A DNA stretch of 64,000 bases from Gnetum montanum (Eukaryota; Streptophyta; Gnetopsida; Gnetales; Gnetaceae). Where the stretch lies: the NCBI GenBank assembly GCA_015680685.1, contig MNCI01009275.1, positions 51,803-115,802 of the forward strand, read 5' to 3'. Below are positions 54,091 through 64,000 of this stretch, one piece after another. Every line of letters begins with the position of its first letter. Position 1 is the stretch's first letter. The position numbers and the translations under genes were made by a program. Below the pieces are notes generated by a model, which did not search any database, was not told the DNA's origin, and was given only the letters and a program-made list of their open reading frames with translations.

Positions 54091-55240
54091 TTATTCCAAT
54101 GAGGGAACCTCTTCATTCTCTGCTTCATGGGGTATGTTTAGGACCATAATTAGGAGCTTTCCATTTTGCTGACCTTGGGCATTGTCATCATATAATGCTA
54201 GAAATTGAGGACAATTTTTCTTAGAATGTTGCTTAGTGTTATAGAGACAACAATAATCATCATTAATTGATGTACTTGACTTTTCAAATTGTATGGGAAC
54301 CTTGTTTTTGTTTTGATTCAATTCAACTACTTCATTAGAAAGCTTTTGAAGTGAAGTCAATATCTAGGTCATTTGATTTTGAATTTGAGTTGTAAGTTCA
54401 ATAGGATTGGATATCCCATTTGAGATTATGGTTAATTGGATTAAGGATTTCGATTGGTCATCATTCAAATCAATGTTGGATGGTAGAAACAAAGAAGATG
54501 TGGGATCTTGAAAATAGTTATCTATAGGTTGAGTCATTTGAAGGAGAGTGGGAGTTGGAAACATAGTATTGGTCATTCGAAAAGTTGGTAAAGGTAGAGG
54601 ACTAGATTGCATAGGGTTACTAATACTCATCATTCCAAATTGGGTTTGAATGTTATTCATGAGGGTAATTTGTTCTAACTCAATGGTTTTTGCCATCGCT
54701 CCCTAATGACATAGGCAAAGAATGGGTTGATAATAGATAGATAGAAGTTGAGGATACCATCAAGTTGCAAATGCATCTCATTTGACACATAGGTAAGTTG
54801 ATGGAGAAATATTAAGTTGTAGTTATAAACATTCTCTCTAGGTGTTTTTCTTAATCTTGTGAAATTGCTTGATGCTATTGCTGAGCTTGTGAACTTGTTG
54901 AACTAAAGAAAAAACTTATTTTTAAATTTTTACCATGAGTTAATAAAGGCATTGGGGAGCATCAAAAACCATTGGATGGCTTTGCTCCTGAAGGTTGTCA
55001 CAAATACCCTACATGTTATGTCATTTTGTACAATGTTATGAATGTTCAGTAAGGTTTCAAAACATGTGTGGGATCAAAGAACAAATTTATGTTCTAAAGT
55101 GATTTTGGGATATCCTGATAGTTGGGGGTTGATTGGCTACCATCTAGTTTGAGTTCTTTTAGAGATAAAACTTAGAAAATTGAAGCTCATTGTTTTCTTA
55201 ATGTAAAGTGACAAGTACCTGGTTGGTTAGGGGCAGGAGT
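54091..55240 (-). pseudogene. Gag of element C
   Basis: Readable pieces in element direction: a gag core near 54880-55060 (VTTFRSKAIQWFLMLPNAFINSW-like), a middle Met/Pro/Thr-rich frame at 54364-54696 starting MAKTIELEQITLMNNIQ, and a zinc-knuckle-like CCLYNTKQHSKKNC within 54091-54360. A stop or shift lies near 54362. The upstream leader 55241-55915 is A-rich and noncoding. Confidence 0.72.
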
Positions 55241-55915
55241 AAAAGCTCTTTGTTGGGATGAAGATTTGATCATAAAACAAAAAATATCAAGAAATGTAAA
55301 ATGCTAATAAACTATAAAATTAAATAAGACAGAAAAACATTTAAATACTATATTTTTTATATTTTTATCTTTAAAAGAAAAATTAAAATCACAATATATA
55401 TAAAATTTAAAAGGAAAGTAATGAAATGCAAAATTTTAGAAAAGTAAATTTAAAATTGAATAATTAATGAAAAACACCTCACCAAAGTTGGGGGCTAAGG
55501 CAAGGATCACCAGAGTATAAATTTGGGACCAAAAAATGAAACTAAAATAGAGAAATAAAACCTAAAATAGGTTATTGTTAACTAGAACCAGTATAAGAAA
55601 TAGGCCACTAAATGTTTGGGTAACTGAAATAGGAAAATAAAATATTTTAAGAATAGAAAAAAAAATTTTAAGGTAGCAAAAATTAAATAGTAACTAAAAA
55701 TAAATGATTGTCATCAATATAGAAAACTACAATAGGAAATTTAAAGTTCAAAGAAACTGAATATGAAAAATAGATATACAGAAATGATGAAGTAGATGAT
55801 TGAGAATAGAAATAGGGAAAATGAAATTTTCAGGAAATGGAAATAGAATAGGATCAAGAAAAGAATAGAAAATTGATATTTTGGGAAATAGAAATGGAAA
55901 ACAAAGGTTAAAAAA
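55241..55915 (-). other. Leader of element C
   Basis: A/T-rich, no domain; contains a second 'gttgggggctaagg' block near 55487 (+ strand). Confidence 0.4.
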
Positions 55916-55936
55916 TAGCCCTCAGCACCAAAAAGG
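55916..55936 (-). promoter_or_regulatory. Primer-binding-site-like sequence of element C
   Basis: Minus-strand CCTTTTTGGTGCTGAGGGC follows the LTR end, the same position and a similar core to the sites of B and I. Confidence 0.45.
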
Positions 55937-57768
55937 TGTTGATGTATTAATTTTGGACACACCAACACCTAGAAAAAAACTCATTTAAGGAGACTATTAC
56001 CTAGGGTGCCTCTCGTATGGGTACGAAAACCCAAGAATAGTTTCAACTGGAGAGGGCTATGTCATGTTCCAAAAATTAAATGAAACTAAAAAGTCAAAAG
56101 AATTTAAATTAAACAATTATCTTGAATTTTAATGAAAATATAGTAACTAGTAAATTTTAAAATTTTCCTTAGTTTCCTACTATTGTAGGCTAGTACGTTG
56201 CTGCCGGTGGTGCCCATTGCTAGGCAGGAAAACCCTGACCATCATCGAAATGTGTGCTTGTGCCACCATAACCTCACTCCAATGTGTGTCTACTGTCTAA
56301 TGCTATTGGGGGAAAGAGACATAAAAAAACCTTGTTGTTCCTCTTGTCATGCGTTTGATGGGGTAGAGGGAGAGTGACCATTGTTCCTCCTACCACACGC
56401 ACTGCTATCGCAGAGAGAGAGAGAGTGTGTGTGTGATCGACCTTGATATAGCAATGCACTGCCATAGTTGCTTGCAATGCCACACACATGCTGGTTTGGG
56501 CATGCATGCCACTGCAGTTTGTGCCTTTGTCCACCATCATCTACTACACATGTAGCTGCTAGGGGGGAGAGAGATCCCATGCTATTCAATGTGCCACATA
56601 TCACTATCACATGTTGTATGCCTCTACTTGTAGCTCACTGCAATGTCAACTCTTACTATTGTAGCTAATTATTATCTATAGCTCCTATCCACCATTGACT
56701 GTTGCTAATGCATGCATCTCCTATATGTGTGTTGTCTATCTTGCATGTAGTTGTCATTGAGAGAGAGAGACCCAAAACCCCTCTTCTGACTAGTGTTGGA
56801 ATGTGCCACATGCACTACTGTTGAAGGAAGAAAGGACCCAAGATTTATTCCTACTCTAGAGAGAGGAGGCACTTCCCTTTTTTCCTATACCTATGGTTGC
56901 CACTACCATGCACCCTACTAGAGAGAGGGAAGGTTGTTGAATTTCCATTTTTGTTAGTCATGACCACCTTTTATAGCTGCCATTGCATTGGTTATGTCAC
57001 TCTCCTAGTACATATGCCACCTTCTACTAGAGTTATGTCTATAGTTGCCCAAGGAGGCCACTTGATGATCCTTGCTTTCTTTTTTTTTCTAGTTGATCGC
57101 TTCATCTCTTATAAGCCACTCCTTCTACTACCATGAATGCCCATGTCCACCACTAACATTGATGATTATTGCAATGTTGGTTACACCACTCTCCTGCCAA
57201 CATCCCACATTCACTTGCGGCCACTACCACATCACCCACCTTCATTCGCATATTATGTCCACCTCCCAAGGTGTTATGTACACCACTTGCATGACCACCA
57301 CCATTGTCGATTAAATGCATTGCCCACATAATGTCCTACAAAATGCCTGTAGCTAGCCCACATTGTCCACATAAGCATTTAAAATATCAAGGTGATATCC
57401 TGCATAGACCATACAAAAAAGGAGTAGAAGATGATCATAATTATTATAATTATAATTATAATTATTTATTTTTTATAGTGGCTAGGGTAACCTCCAAGGT
57501 TACAATGAGAAATCTAAAATGTTATAGTGTGTGACTCATAGGCAAACCATGTTGTAATAACAATAAAAACATTTACTTTTGGTTGCTAACAACTTTCTCA
57601 AAAATTTCTATAGGTGCTTTTCAATTTGCTTTTATTTTCATTTTCAGTTTTCAATTTAATTACTTTTCAAGTAAACATATCTTATCCAACAAAGTTTACA
57701 TTCTAAAACATGTAATGTTATTGTTGATCATGGCCCTATACCTAGCATGGGTGATGTTGACATCAACA
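55937..57768 (-). repeat. LTR of element C (right)
   Basis: Partner of 49290-51094; TATA box at 56968-56977 (minus). Confidence 0.9.
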
Positions 57769-57773
57769 AAATG
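57769..57773. repeat. Target site duplication AAATG, right copy (element C)
   Basis: Identical to 49285-49289. Confidence 0.88.
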
Positions 57774-58636
57774 TTAAGTACCTCATGAGGTATAACAATG
57801 AATGTGCTTGCTGAGGTTATCTCTTGAGAAAGAAAAGTTCAAATTTCAAATCACAGCCTTAGAACTTAATTTATTTTCTAGATAAAACCTTTTTACCAAA
57901 AATAATGGACACATCATGTTTAACAGTGACTACGAAAACATCAATCATTATCTATTTGTTCCATGAATAGATTTCACAATATAACTATTAAACATTATTA
58001 TTTTCTCAGTATGTTATCATAACCATGTAGAAGAACACTGGTGTTTCTCGTTCATAGTTATAATTGTCATAATTGTATACTAAATACTGATATTAAGATT
58101 TATTATGTTTTTGTAGATCCAAAGAATCTATCAAAAAAATGAACTTGAAATACATCAATGGAAATAAATCTTAAGTATAATAGATATGTCCAATATTCAT
58201 GTAACTTGAACATGTCTTATATATAATTCCCTAAAACTAATGCTAGTAGCTTAAATAGCTCATATAAAGATTGAATAGAGATTTTATAATTTTTTTCTAA
58301 AGAGATCTATTGTGCAACATTTTAATGACACATCATGTTCATCTTCTACCACCTGTAATAAACACAATCAACATATTCTATCTCATGTTACTTATCATTC
58401 CATATTTCTATTTCAACTTTGAGATGGTGTGAACCCATTTTTACTCTACTAATTAGTGTTCCCATGGACATTAGAATTATTACATGTAGACATTCTATTT
58501 CATCATGTTTGCCACCTCTAATATTTTTCTTGTAAAATTGAGGTTTTTCTTGTGTTCATACCTCATTTTACCATCTTTCTAAAACTTTATTTATAATAAC
58601 TTTCTAAACGTGTTCTAAAATTATTAGAACATTGAT
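57774..58636. other. Anonymous flank between elements C and D
   Basis: AT-rich; nothing recognised. Confidence 0.4.
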
Positions 58637-61150
58637 GAGTGATGAGGTATCCCTACACTCAACCATATGAATACAAGCATTACACGTGCGATCCGGTCGA
58701 ACTCTGCAGACTAAGTGCCTACACGCCTCATGGAACACTTAAGGTTAATCGTTCATTGTCTTCCAAGACTTACTTGTAGTTGTCACAGTTGTATGGTTAA
58801 GTAAGTATGAGGTATGTGATTTTTATAACTTTTATGTTTTATATACTATGCTAATGAGGTAAAGGTGAAGAGAATAATTAACTAACTTTAACTAACTAAC
58901 TAAGCCTTAATTAACCTAGCATCAGCATTCGTTCCCACTTACCGTTCCCACCCTAAACCAATGCAACCTTGGTTACCAAACACTATTCGTTACTGGGATT
59001 ACCAAGCATAACGCACATGCTCGAAGCGATCGTACTGAATGCACTTAACTATGGGAGAAGGGTTGAGAGAGATTTAATTAACTAATAAAGAATTTAATGA
59101 TAAAAAATAAATAACAATAAGTAAAGTCCTATTTAGCCTATTCCATGGACTGCAAGGTTTATCCAACAGTTTGTCTTTATTTCTGTACACAAACTTGTGT
59201 TCAGGTATAATATTTTCTTGAATAAAGATCCGTTCACTTTGGAGCTCCTACTATGAGCACATGGAAATTATTCTATCTCTGGAAAAGTAAAATTGCCAGA
59301 GTTTCGCTAAGGGTCTAGACCTAGATGGATAAACAAGGGAGAGCCACCTCTTATTTATAAATGGGATGACATGTGAATGGATCATCATTACAAAACATGA
59401 CAAAACTGGTGTTCATGACAATAAGAGTGAACACCTTATACATTTGACATCAGGCCTTATTTGGCAGCTGAGAGAGAAGATATTAGAGAGAAGAAGTCTG
59501 CTGCTACCAATGCCAAGATTGTGTCTTTCGTTGTCTATCCGTAAGCACACCATTAATCTTGTTCCTTTCATAACTGCTTCAACATCAATCCATTCCAAGT
59601 GTTCCCTCTAGATCTAATCTGTTGTTGTATGATTGCCATCTGCACACACAACACAATCTTATATTAGCAAGGGTAAATGAATCTTAATGCAATGGATACC
59701 TTGCTTCGGTGAAAGGTCCATTGGCTGAGTTGTGGTATGGCTGATATGGATCTGGAGATATAATACTGGTGACTACCAAAGGTGTAGGAGTTAGGAGAAA
59801 ATTGAAAAAATTGAACTCCCATGACTAAGAGTGAACCCCTGGTAGCGATAGAATGGAGAAAAAGAAAAGGAACAAGAAAGGTGGAGAAAAAGAGACAACT
59901 GTAACATCGATGAAGTGGATGTTAAGATGGAGATGAACAAAATATGGTGGATTGAAAAAAATGTTAAGAGAAAGAATTTAACTAGTGTACCAAATAGGAA
60001 TGCTAGTGGGTCCTCCCCAAAGTAGGCTCATGCCCTTAATGCCCTAACAAACCCACATTCAAAGAGTCCTTAGGCTTTGGGAATGTCAATTGGAACAATA
60101 GTTAAAGTCTTAACCACAAGAATTTACCAAAAAGAAAACAATGTATCCACCAAGATATACACTAATGATACGACTGCCAATGTGGTGAACAATGGAGTAA
60201 GGATGATGGAAAGAAGATAATGGAATGAAATCTCAAGAACAAGGTGATGTACAGACCCTTGTGTATTTAATGATTAATGTAACTCAGGAAATCCCATTCC
60301 AAGTTTGGCCTCAAACCAACCACATCCAGTGACTTCACATTAATGCATTCGGCCAATCCATCCACTTGAAGTAACAAGAATGCATCCCTCAAAGAGCCAC
60401 CACCATTCCGACAAAATGGAGGAGAGAATCGGAAGCGAGAAAGGCCTTAGTTAGAGGGAACATATTTATTTTAGTTCCATAACCAGTGCTTGTAGCCCAA
60501 ATGATTATTTTTTCTAAGGGGTGTGCTTTGAATTCTCACTATTGTGTTTTTTTTTTGTTTATGTGTGAGAACCACACCATGCAAAGACTTTGTTATTTTT
60601 ATTTGCTTAGCTTCCTAATAAGTGGGTAACGTCAAAATGGCAAGAAAACTCAAGAAGAAGACATCCAAGCACCCAAGAGAATGTCCAATACAAATCCATC
60701 AAGTTCCCTTGAAGTCACACCATTTTCAATCCTTGAGTCCTTCCTTAGTTTGAGAAATACCCAGTCACTGATTCATTATAGTTCTTATTATTTTGAAAAA
60801 AAAAGGACTGTACAGTTCCCAGCCAAGAGAGACCATAGAAATTTGCAGATGTATAAATGAAGTGGACTCATTGCCTATCATATTAAAAGAACCATACCTT
60901 AGTATCAACATCATAACTTAAAGGTAAACACCAAGCATTAGCAATCAATAGGAAAGCAATTCATACCATCATAAAGAACACTTATTAAATGACAAACTTG
61001 ACAAGATGGATAACACACACACATACTCACACAAAGAAATGGAGAAGAATAAATGATGTTGTAAAACAAAAATAAGAAAATTTAAAGAAATTTGTAAAAC
61101 AAAAATGTGTAAAATAAAAACTTAAAAGAACTGAGGGTCTCAAAGGATCA
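58637..61150 (-). repeat. 3' LTR with long U3 or spacer, element D
   Basis: 58637-59300 matches the LTR 8016-8818 inverted. It includes a TATA box on the minus strand at 59351-59362 and a polyadenylation-type AATAAA at 59176-59181 (minus). 59360-61150 matches 3125-4760. The outer end reads TGAGTGATGAGG on the + strand (CTCA end in element orientation). The inner boundary is either at the purine tract near 61150 or closer to the TATA box. The partner LTR is beyond the window. Confidence 0.6.
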
Positions 61151-61160
61151 GCATAGTTGG
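61143..61160 (-). promoter_or_regulatory. Purine-rich tract, element D
   Basis: Minus-strand AGTCATGGGGGAGATGGCC, counterpart of agttttgggggagatagcc at 3111-3129. Confidence 0.45.
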
Positions 61161-61510
61161 CCATCTCCCCCATGACTAAATTGAAAGGGAGAGATCCAAA
61201 ATAATGAGCACCTATTTGAATTTTTTAGAAGTGTCCAACTTCTCCTAATTCATGTTTTTAGGTTAAGGGGTGGAAGTTGGCAATGTTCATACTCCAATGT
61301 ATCTATGCCTTTGTTGTAGGCATGAGTTGTTCCCCCAGTTTGTTCCATGCATGTTGGTGGGCTACTTTTTTGATCAGCTGTCAACCACTGGGTGTTCTCT
61401 TGTTGTGTGGTTGCTACATATAGGCACCATTGTATCTATGTTTCTTGGCCACACTAGTTGCATGCAGGAAATGCTGAGCATTCCTCCATGTCATCACCCT
61501 ATGAGTCATT
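61161..61510 (-). other. Deletion scar of element D (pol missing)
   Basis: After the protease end, about 160 bases match the start of the protease-RT linker of element A (181-330). The sequence then passes to the end-of-integrase/PPT context, matching about 3060-3120 of A. RT, RNase H and integrase, some 2.7 kb in A, are absent. Confidence 0.65.
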
Positions 61511-61900
61511 TTATGTGATGCATGGAACTTTCTTCTTCTTGATTTTTCCATAAATATTTTCCTTAGATATTTCCAAGGAAAGATTGTGGATCCCTAGGCA
61601 TGCATTGATGGTGTTGAGCCATGCCCTCCCCATTATAATTGGAAAGTCCCCTTTGTTACTATTGACTTCTATCACTAGGAAATCAACTAGGTATGACCAA
61701 CCACACATAGTGGTAATGATGTCCTCCACCAATCCCAAGGGAATGGTGATGGACTGGTCAACCAGCTCTAGTTGAATATTTCTCTTCTTAAGTTGTGGTA
61801 GGTTCCAAGCTTGATACATTTGTCATGAGGTTAAGTTGACTCTAGAACCTAAGTCAAGAAGAGCCTTATGTGGTTCGTTCCCAATGACTTGGAGGTAGAT
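61511..61900 (-). pseudogene. Protease of element D
   Basis: The active-site region ALLDLGSRVNLTS near 61870-61835 has the DLG form typical of Athila-like elements. The 102-codon frame 61511-61819 continues with QAWNLPQLKKRNIQLELVD and ends with FPIIMGRAWL and KKKKVPCIT, almost the same as bases 1-170. One stop separates the two parts. Confidence 0.8.
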
Positions 61901-62465
61901 TAAGGACTTCCAGGGTTAGAGAGTTTTCTAGGAAGGTGGCCCACCTTGATCCAGTCAGTAACGATATGTGTTAACATAACCGTATGTGTTAAGCCCTATT
62001 GTTGGTTTGAAGGGAGCTCCAAAGCCTTGTATGTTGGAGGAGCATGCATAGACTCACCCGCTTGTGGTTTTGAGAGCTTGTTTGGGCTTTTGGTTCTGAA
62101 GAAAGGTATTCTCTTCTTACGGTTGTTAGAACCAGCAGTGAGTTGAAGGTTTACAGCTCTCGTAGCATTACGTTGCTGTGGTTGAGTTGGGAGTTCCCCT
62201 TGCATTGTTGGAGTGGGTGGTACTGGAACTATCAGCGTATGAGTGGCGGATGGATTTGAAGGATGGTACGTGTGTGATGTGTCTTCTGTAGGAGAAGGAG
62301 TTCTAAAATACCCCAAACTTGGTAGTGACATTGTGGGGTTGCATGACCCATAGAGTCGCCGCTTGGAGAAAATGGCTGTTGCACATAGTAGCCATACGAG
62401 TTTGGTTGCCGGTAAGGGTATTTTTGTCTAGGCAGAGGCATCCCCCATGACTGTGGGTGTTGCCA
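61901..62465 (-). pseudogene. Gag-protease linker of element D
   Basis: Pro/Gln/Tyr-rich minus-strand frames (61996-62331, 62232-62441) with frameshifts; low complexity, no domain. Near 61960-61985 is a short direct repeat of 'acgtatgtgttaa'-like sequence. Confidence 0.5.
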
Positions 62466-63630
62466 CTACTGATATTGCCCAATAGGTTGTGGTAGAGTTC
62501 CACTTGGATAATATGTTAACGGTTGGTGGAATTGCCTTGGGTTACCTTGAGGATAAGGTAACCTTCGGGGTGCTTGCCGTCTATTAAGTCTTGGAATGAG
62601 CGCATACACCCCAGACTCTTGTAGATGTGAGATTATTGGACAACATCCCTTAGGATGGTCATATTGGCAGATCTCACATCCACCATCAATGTCGATGTCA
62701 GAATCCACAACCTCATCAGAGATAGTCATTTTTCCCTTACCCTTGTCACGTTCATGGCCTAAATCTCTCTGCTTTTTCTTACCATGGTCACTACTTCGTT
62801 CCTCCTTAGACTCCTCTATGATTTTTAGGATAGTTTCAATTTTACTATCTAAGGAGCTCCATATTTCATCTACCTTAGCCGATACTTCCATTGTTAGCTT
62901 TTGAAGTGGCAAGGTTTTTCTATTCACCAACTCTTCGAGTGGTGACTCATCCTCCTCATCGCAAAATCTCACTCCCTTCTTTCGAAGGAAAGGATCACAG
63001 TTATATTCTTCTGTGCCTTCTCTTTTCTGTAGCTCCCCTTCTTCTTTAGCTACTTGCTCCAACAATCGATGAATTTCATGGCATCTAAGTTTAGATAATC
63101 TCCCTTGGGCATATGTCCCAAGTGTTCTCCTGGTCTCATGTCTTAGCCCATATACGAGGTGGCATAGTTGATCCCATTGTGCATAACCATGGACCGGGCA
63201 ACGATATAGCAATGCATAGTATCGGCCCATGGCAGCATCCAAGGGTTCATGAGTACCCTTCTTCCATCCTTGGATCTGCTTACACAAGTTAGACACTCTT
63301 GAGTATGTTTGGTATTTATCGTTGAACAACTCTAACATCGTACTCCATCTCCTAATGGTTTCTGGTTCTAAGGACTGGTACCAACTCTCTACTTCCTTTA
63401 TGAGTGTCCTACGAAACAACTTTAATTTCTACCACTCGTTCTCAATATTTTGCAAGGCGTAGGCATCATGGAATGCTTGTAAATGATTTTTTGGATCAGT
63501 GTTGTATCCCCCTTCGAAGCGTGGGATATTATTCATATCAAGTCTTTTGATCCGACTATCCTTCTGGTGCCTTGTAGGTATTCTAACTGCCTCCATAATA
63601 TCTAGATACTTCAGGTGGCAAGTAGGGGTT
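62466..63630 (-). pseudogene. Gag of element D
   Basis: The 317-codon open frame 62466-63419 is the longest in the window. With the upstream frame (63420-63540: NNIPRFEGGYNTDPKNHLQAF, one stop) it forms a full retrotransposon gag domain: LFRRTLIKEVESWYQSLEPETI, W-x-ML-x-LFNDKY, then a helix-rich half ending LEQVAKEEGELQK. After that come a charged linker (GKKKQRDLGHERDKGKGK), a CEICQYDHPKGC zinc-knuckle-like motif and a Pro/Gln/Tyr-rich tail. Nearly intact, so D may be younger than A, yet it lacks pol; Gag-only copies can still be mobilised in trans. Confidence 0.87.
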
Positions 63631-64000
63631 CGTCATGATCATCTCTCTCATGGCATCTATGATGTCTACATTGTTCCCTACTTTTCCTTCTTTCATGCCT
63701 TGATTCCCTAGAATGCCCTCGTCCTCGCTCTTGACTCTCTCGTCGAGGTCTCTCATTTTGCGTATCCTTATCCTCACCATTGTGTTCTTTGCTACTATAT
63801 CCTGATGTGGAAGGAGAGGGTGAATAGTGTAATGAAGGAGAAGAAGAAGGAAAACCATCGCCATGACGATGTTTCTTACCTTCTCTTTGATGACTACGGC
63901 CCTGATCGTGATGATGATTAGAATGCTTACCCTTATCTTGTGTTTGTGTTCCCTCAGTGAACACTTGGTGTTTATGGGAATCAGAACCAGGGTTGTGTAT
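63583..64000 (-). pseudogene. N-terminal Arg/Glu/Ser/His-rich part of Gag, element D (partial at window edge)
   Basis: Two overlapping minus-strand frames (63583-63864 and 63611-63964). The first ends with IDAMREMIMTNPYLPPEV and connects to the gag domain after a frameshift; the second is rich in RE/RS/HH dipeptides (SQERGRGHSRESRHERRKS). The gene start probably lies at or beyond the window edge. Confidence 0.55.

Larger units (their letters stand above)
49290..57768 (-). mobile_element. Ty3/gypsy-type retrotransposon C, internally deleted
   Basis: LTRs at 49290-51094 and 55937-57768 with termini TGTTRATG...CATCAACA and an AAATG target duplication. The internal part (minus strand) holds gag, zinc knuckle, protease, the first part of RT, and then directly the C-terminal part of integrase. 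The core of RT, RNase H and most of integrase are missing. Total length 8.5 kb. It cannot move by itself. The protease motif MDSGATISVMP and the gag pattern are of the general Ty3/gypsy type; I do not assign a lineage. Confidence 0.9.

Overview
This window is plant nuclear DNA made almost entirely of nested and decayed LTR retrotransposons, plus one LINE fragment. I recognise no host single-copy gene, rRNA, tRNA or CRISPR. The plant origin is inferred from Ty3/gypsy polyproteins of two plant lineages. One is Tat-like, with a second RNase H of the archaeal type between RT/RNase H and integrase. The other is Athila-like, with a DLG-type retropepsin motif. A plant L1-type LINE and a 335-base N gap are also present. 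The density of nested elements suggests a large, repeat-rich plant genome. The species cannot be named from the sequence.

Layout, left to right. (1) 1-8818: Athila-like element(s) on the + strand, with the protease end, RT, RNase H and integrase all broken, a long 3' region, a downstream 'plant transposon protein'-like ORF interrupted by the N gap, and a terminal LTR (8016-8818). (2) About 8830-9960: a minus-strand LINE ORF2 fragment. (3) 10114-48345: Tat-like element B on the minus strand, with 2.1-kb LTRs and the target duplication TAGTG. Its integrase gene is split by (4) Tat-like element I, 14477-33039, minus strand, with 1.75-kb LTRs and the duplication ATGGG. I is a relative of B. (5) 48346-49284: anonymous flank. 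(6) 49290-57768: element C, minus strand, 1.8-kb LTRs, duplication AAATG, with an internal deletion that joins RT to the integrase C-terminus. (7) 57774-58636: anonymous flank. (8) 58637-64000: Athila-like element D, minus strand, with LTR, protease and gag but no RT, RNase H or integrase.

The unusual part is the internal design of B and I. Read in element (minus) orientation, each has gag, protease, then a gene in the OPPOSITE (+) orientation, then RT-RNase H, the archaeal-type RNase H, integrase, a repeat array, the PPT and the LTR. The antisense gene has its own TATA-like box and eight exons whose GT/AG boundaries correspond between the two elements. Its N-terminal part resembles an FCP1/NIF-type HAD phosphatase domain that has lost key acidic residues. 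This is followed by a region of unknown function, an acidic linker and a coiled-coil C-terminus. Being antisense to the genomic RNA explains how introns could survive retrotransposition.

At the boundaries between sense and antisense blocks, and after integrase, lie arrays of a 28-30 bp unit: TAGTTTA, then a 4-6 bp stem, a 6-base loop and the complementary stem. The stem sequence changes between units but pairing is often kept (GGTC/GACC, AACATC/GATGTT, ACTATC/GATAGT, GGCC/GGCC). I consider the antisense gene together with these hairpin arrays the best candidate here for an undescribed system. All copies in this window carry stop codons or frameshifts, so any function must be tested on younger family members.
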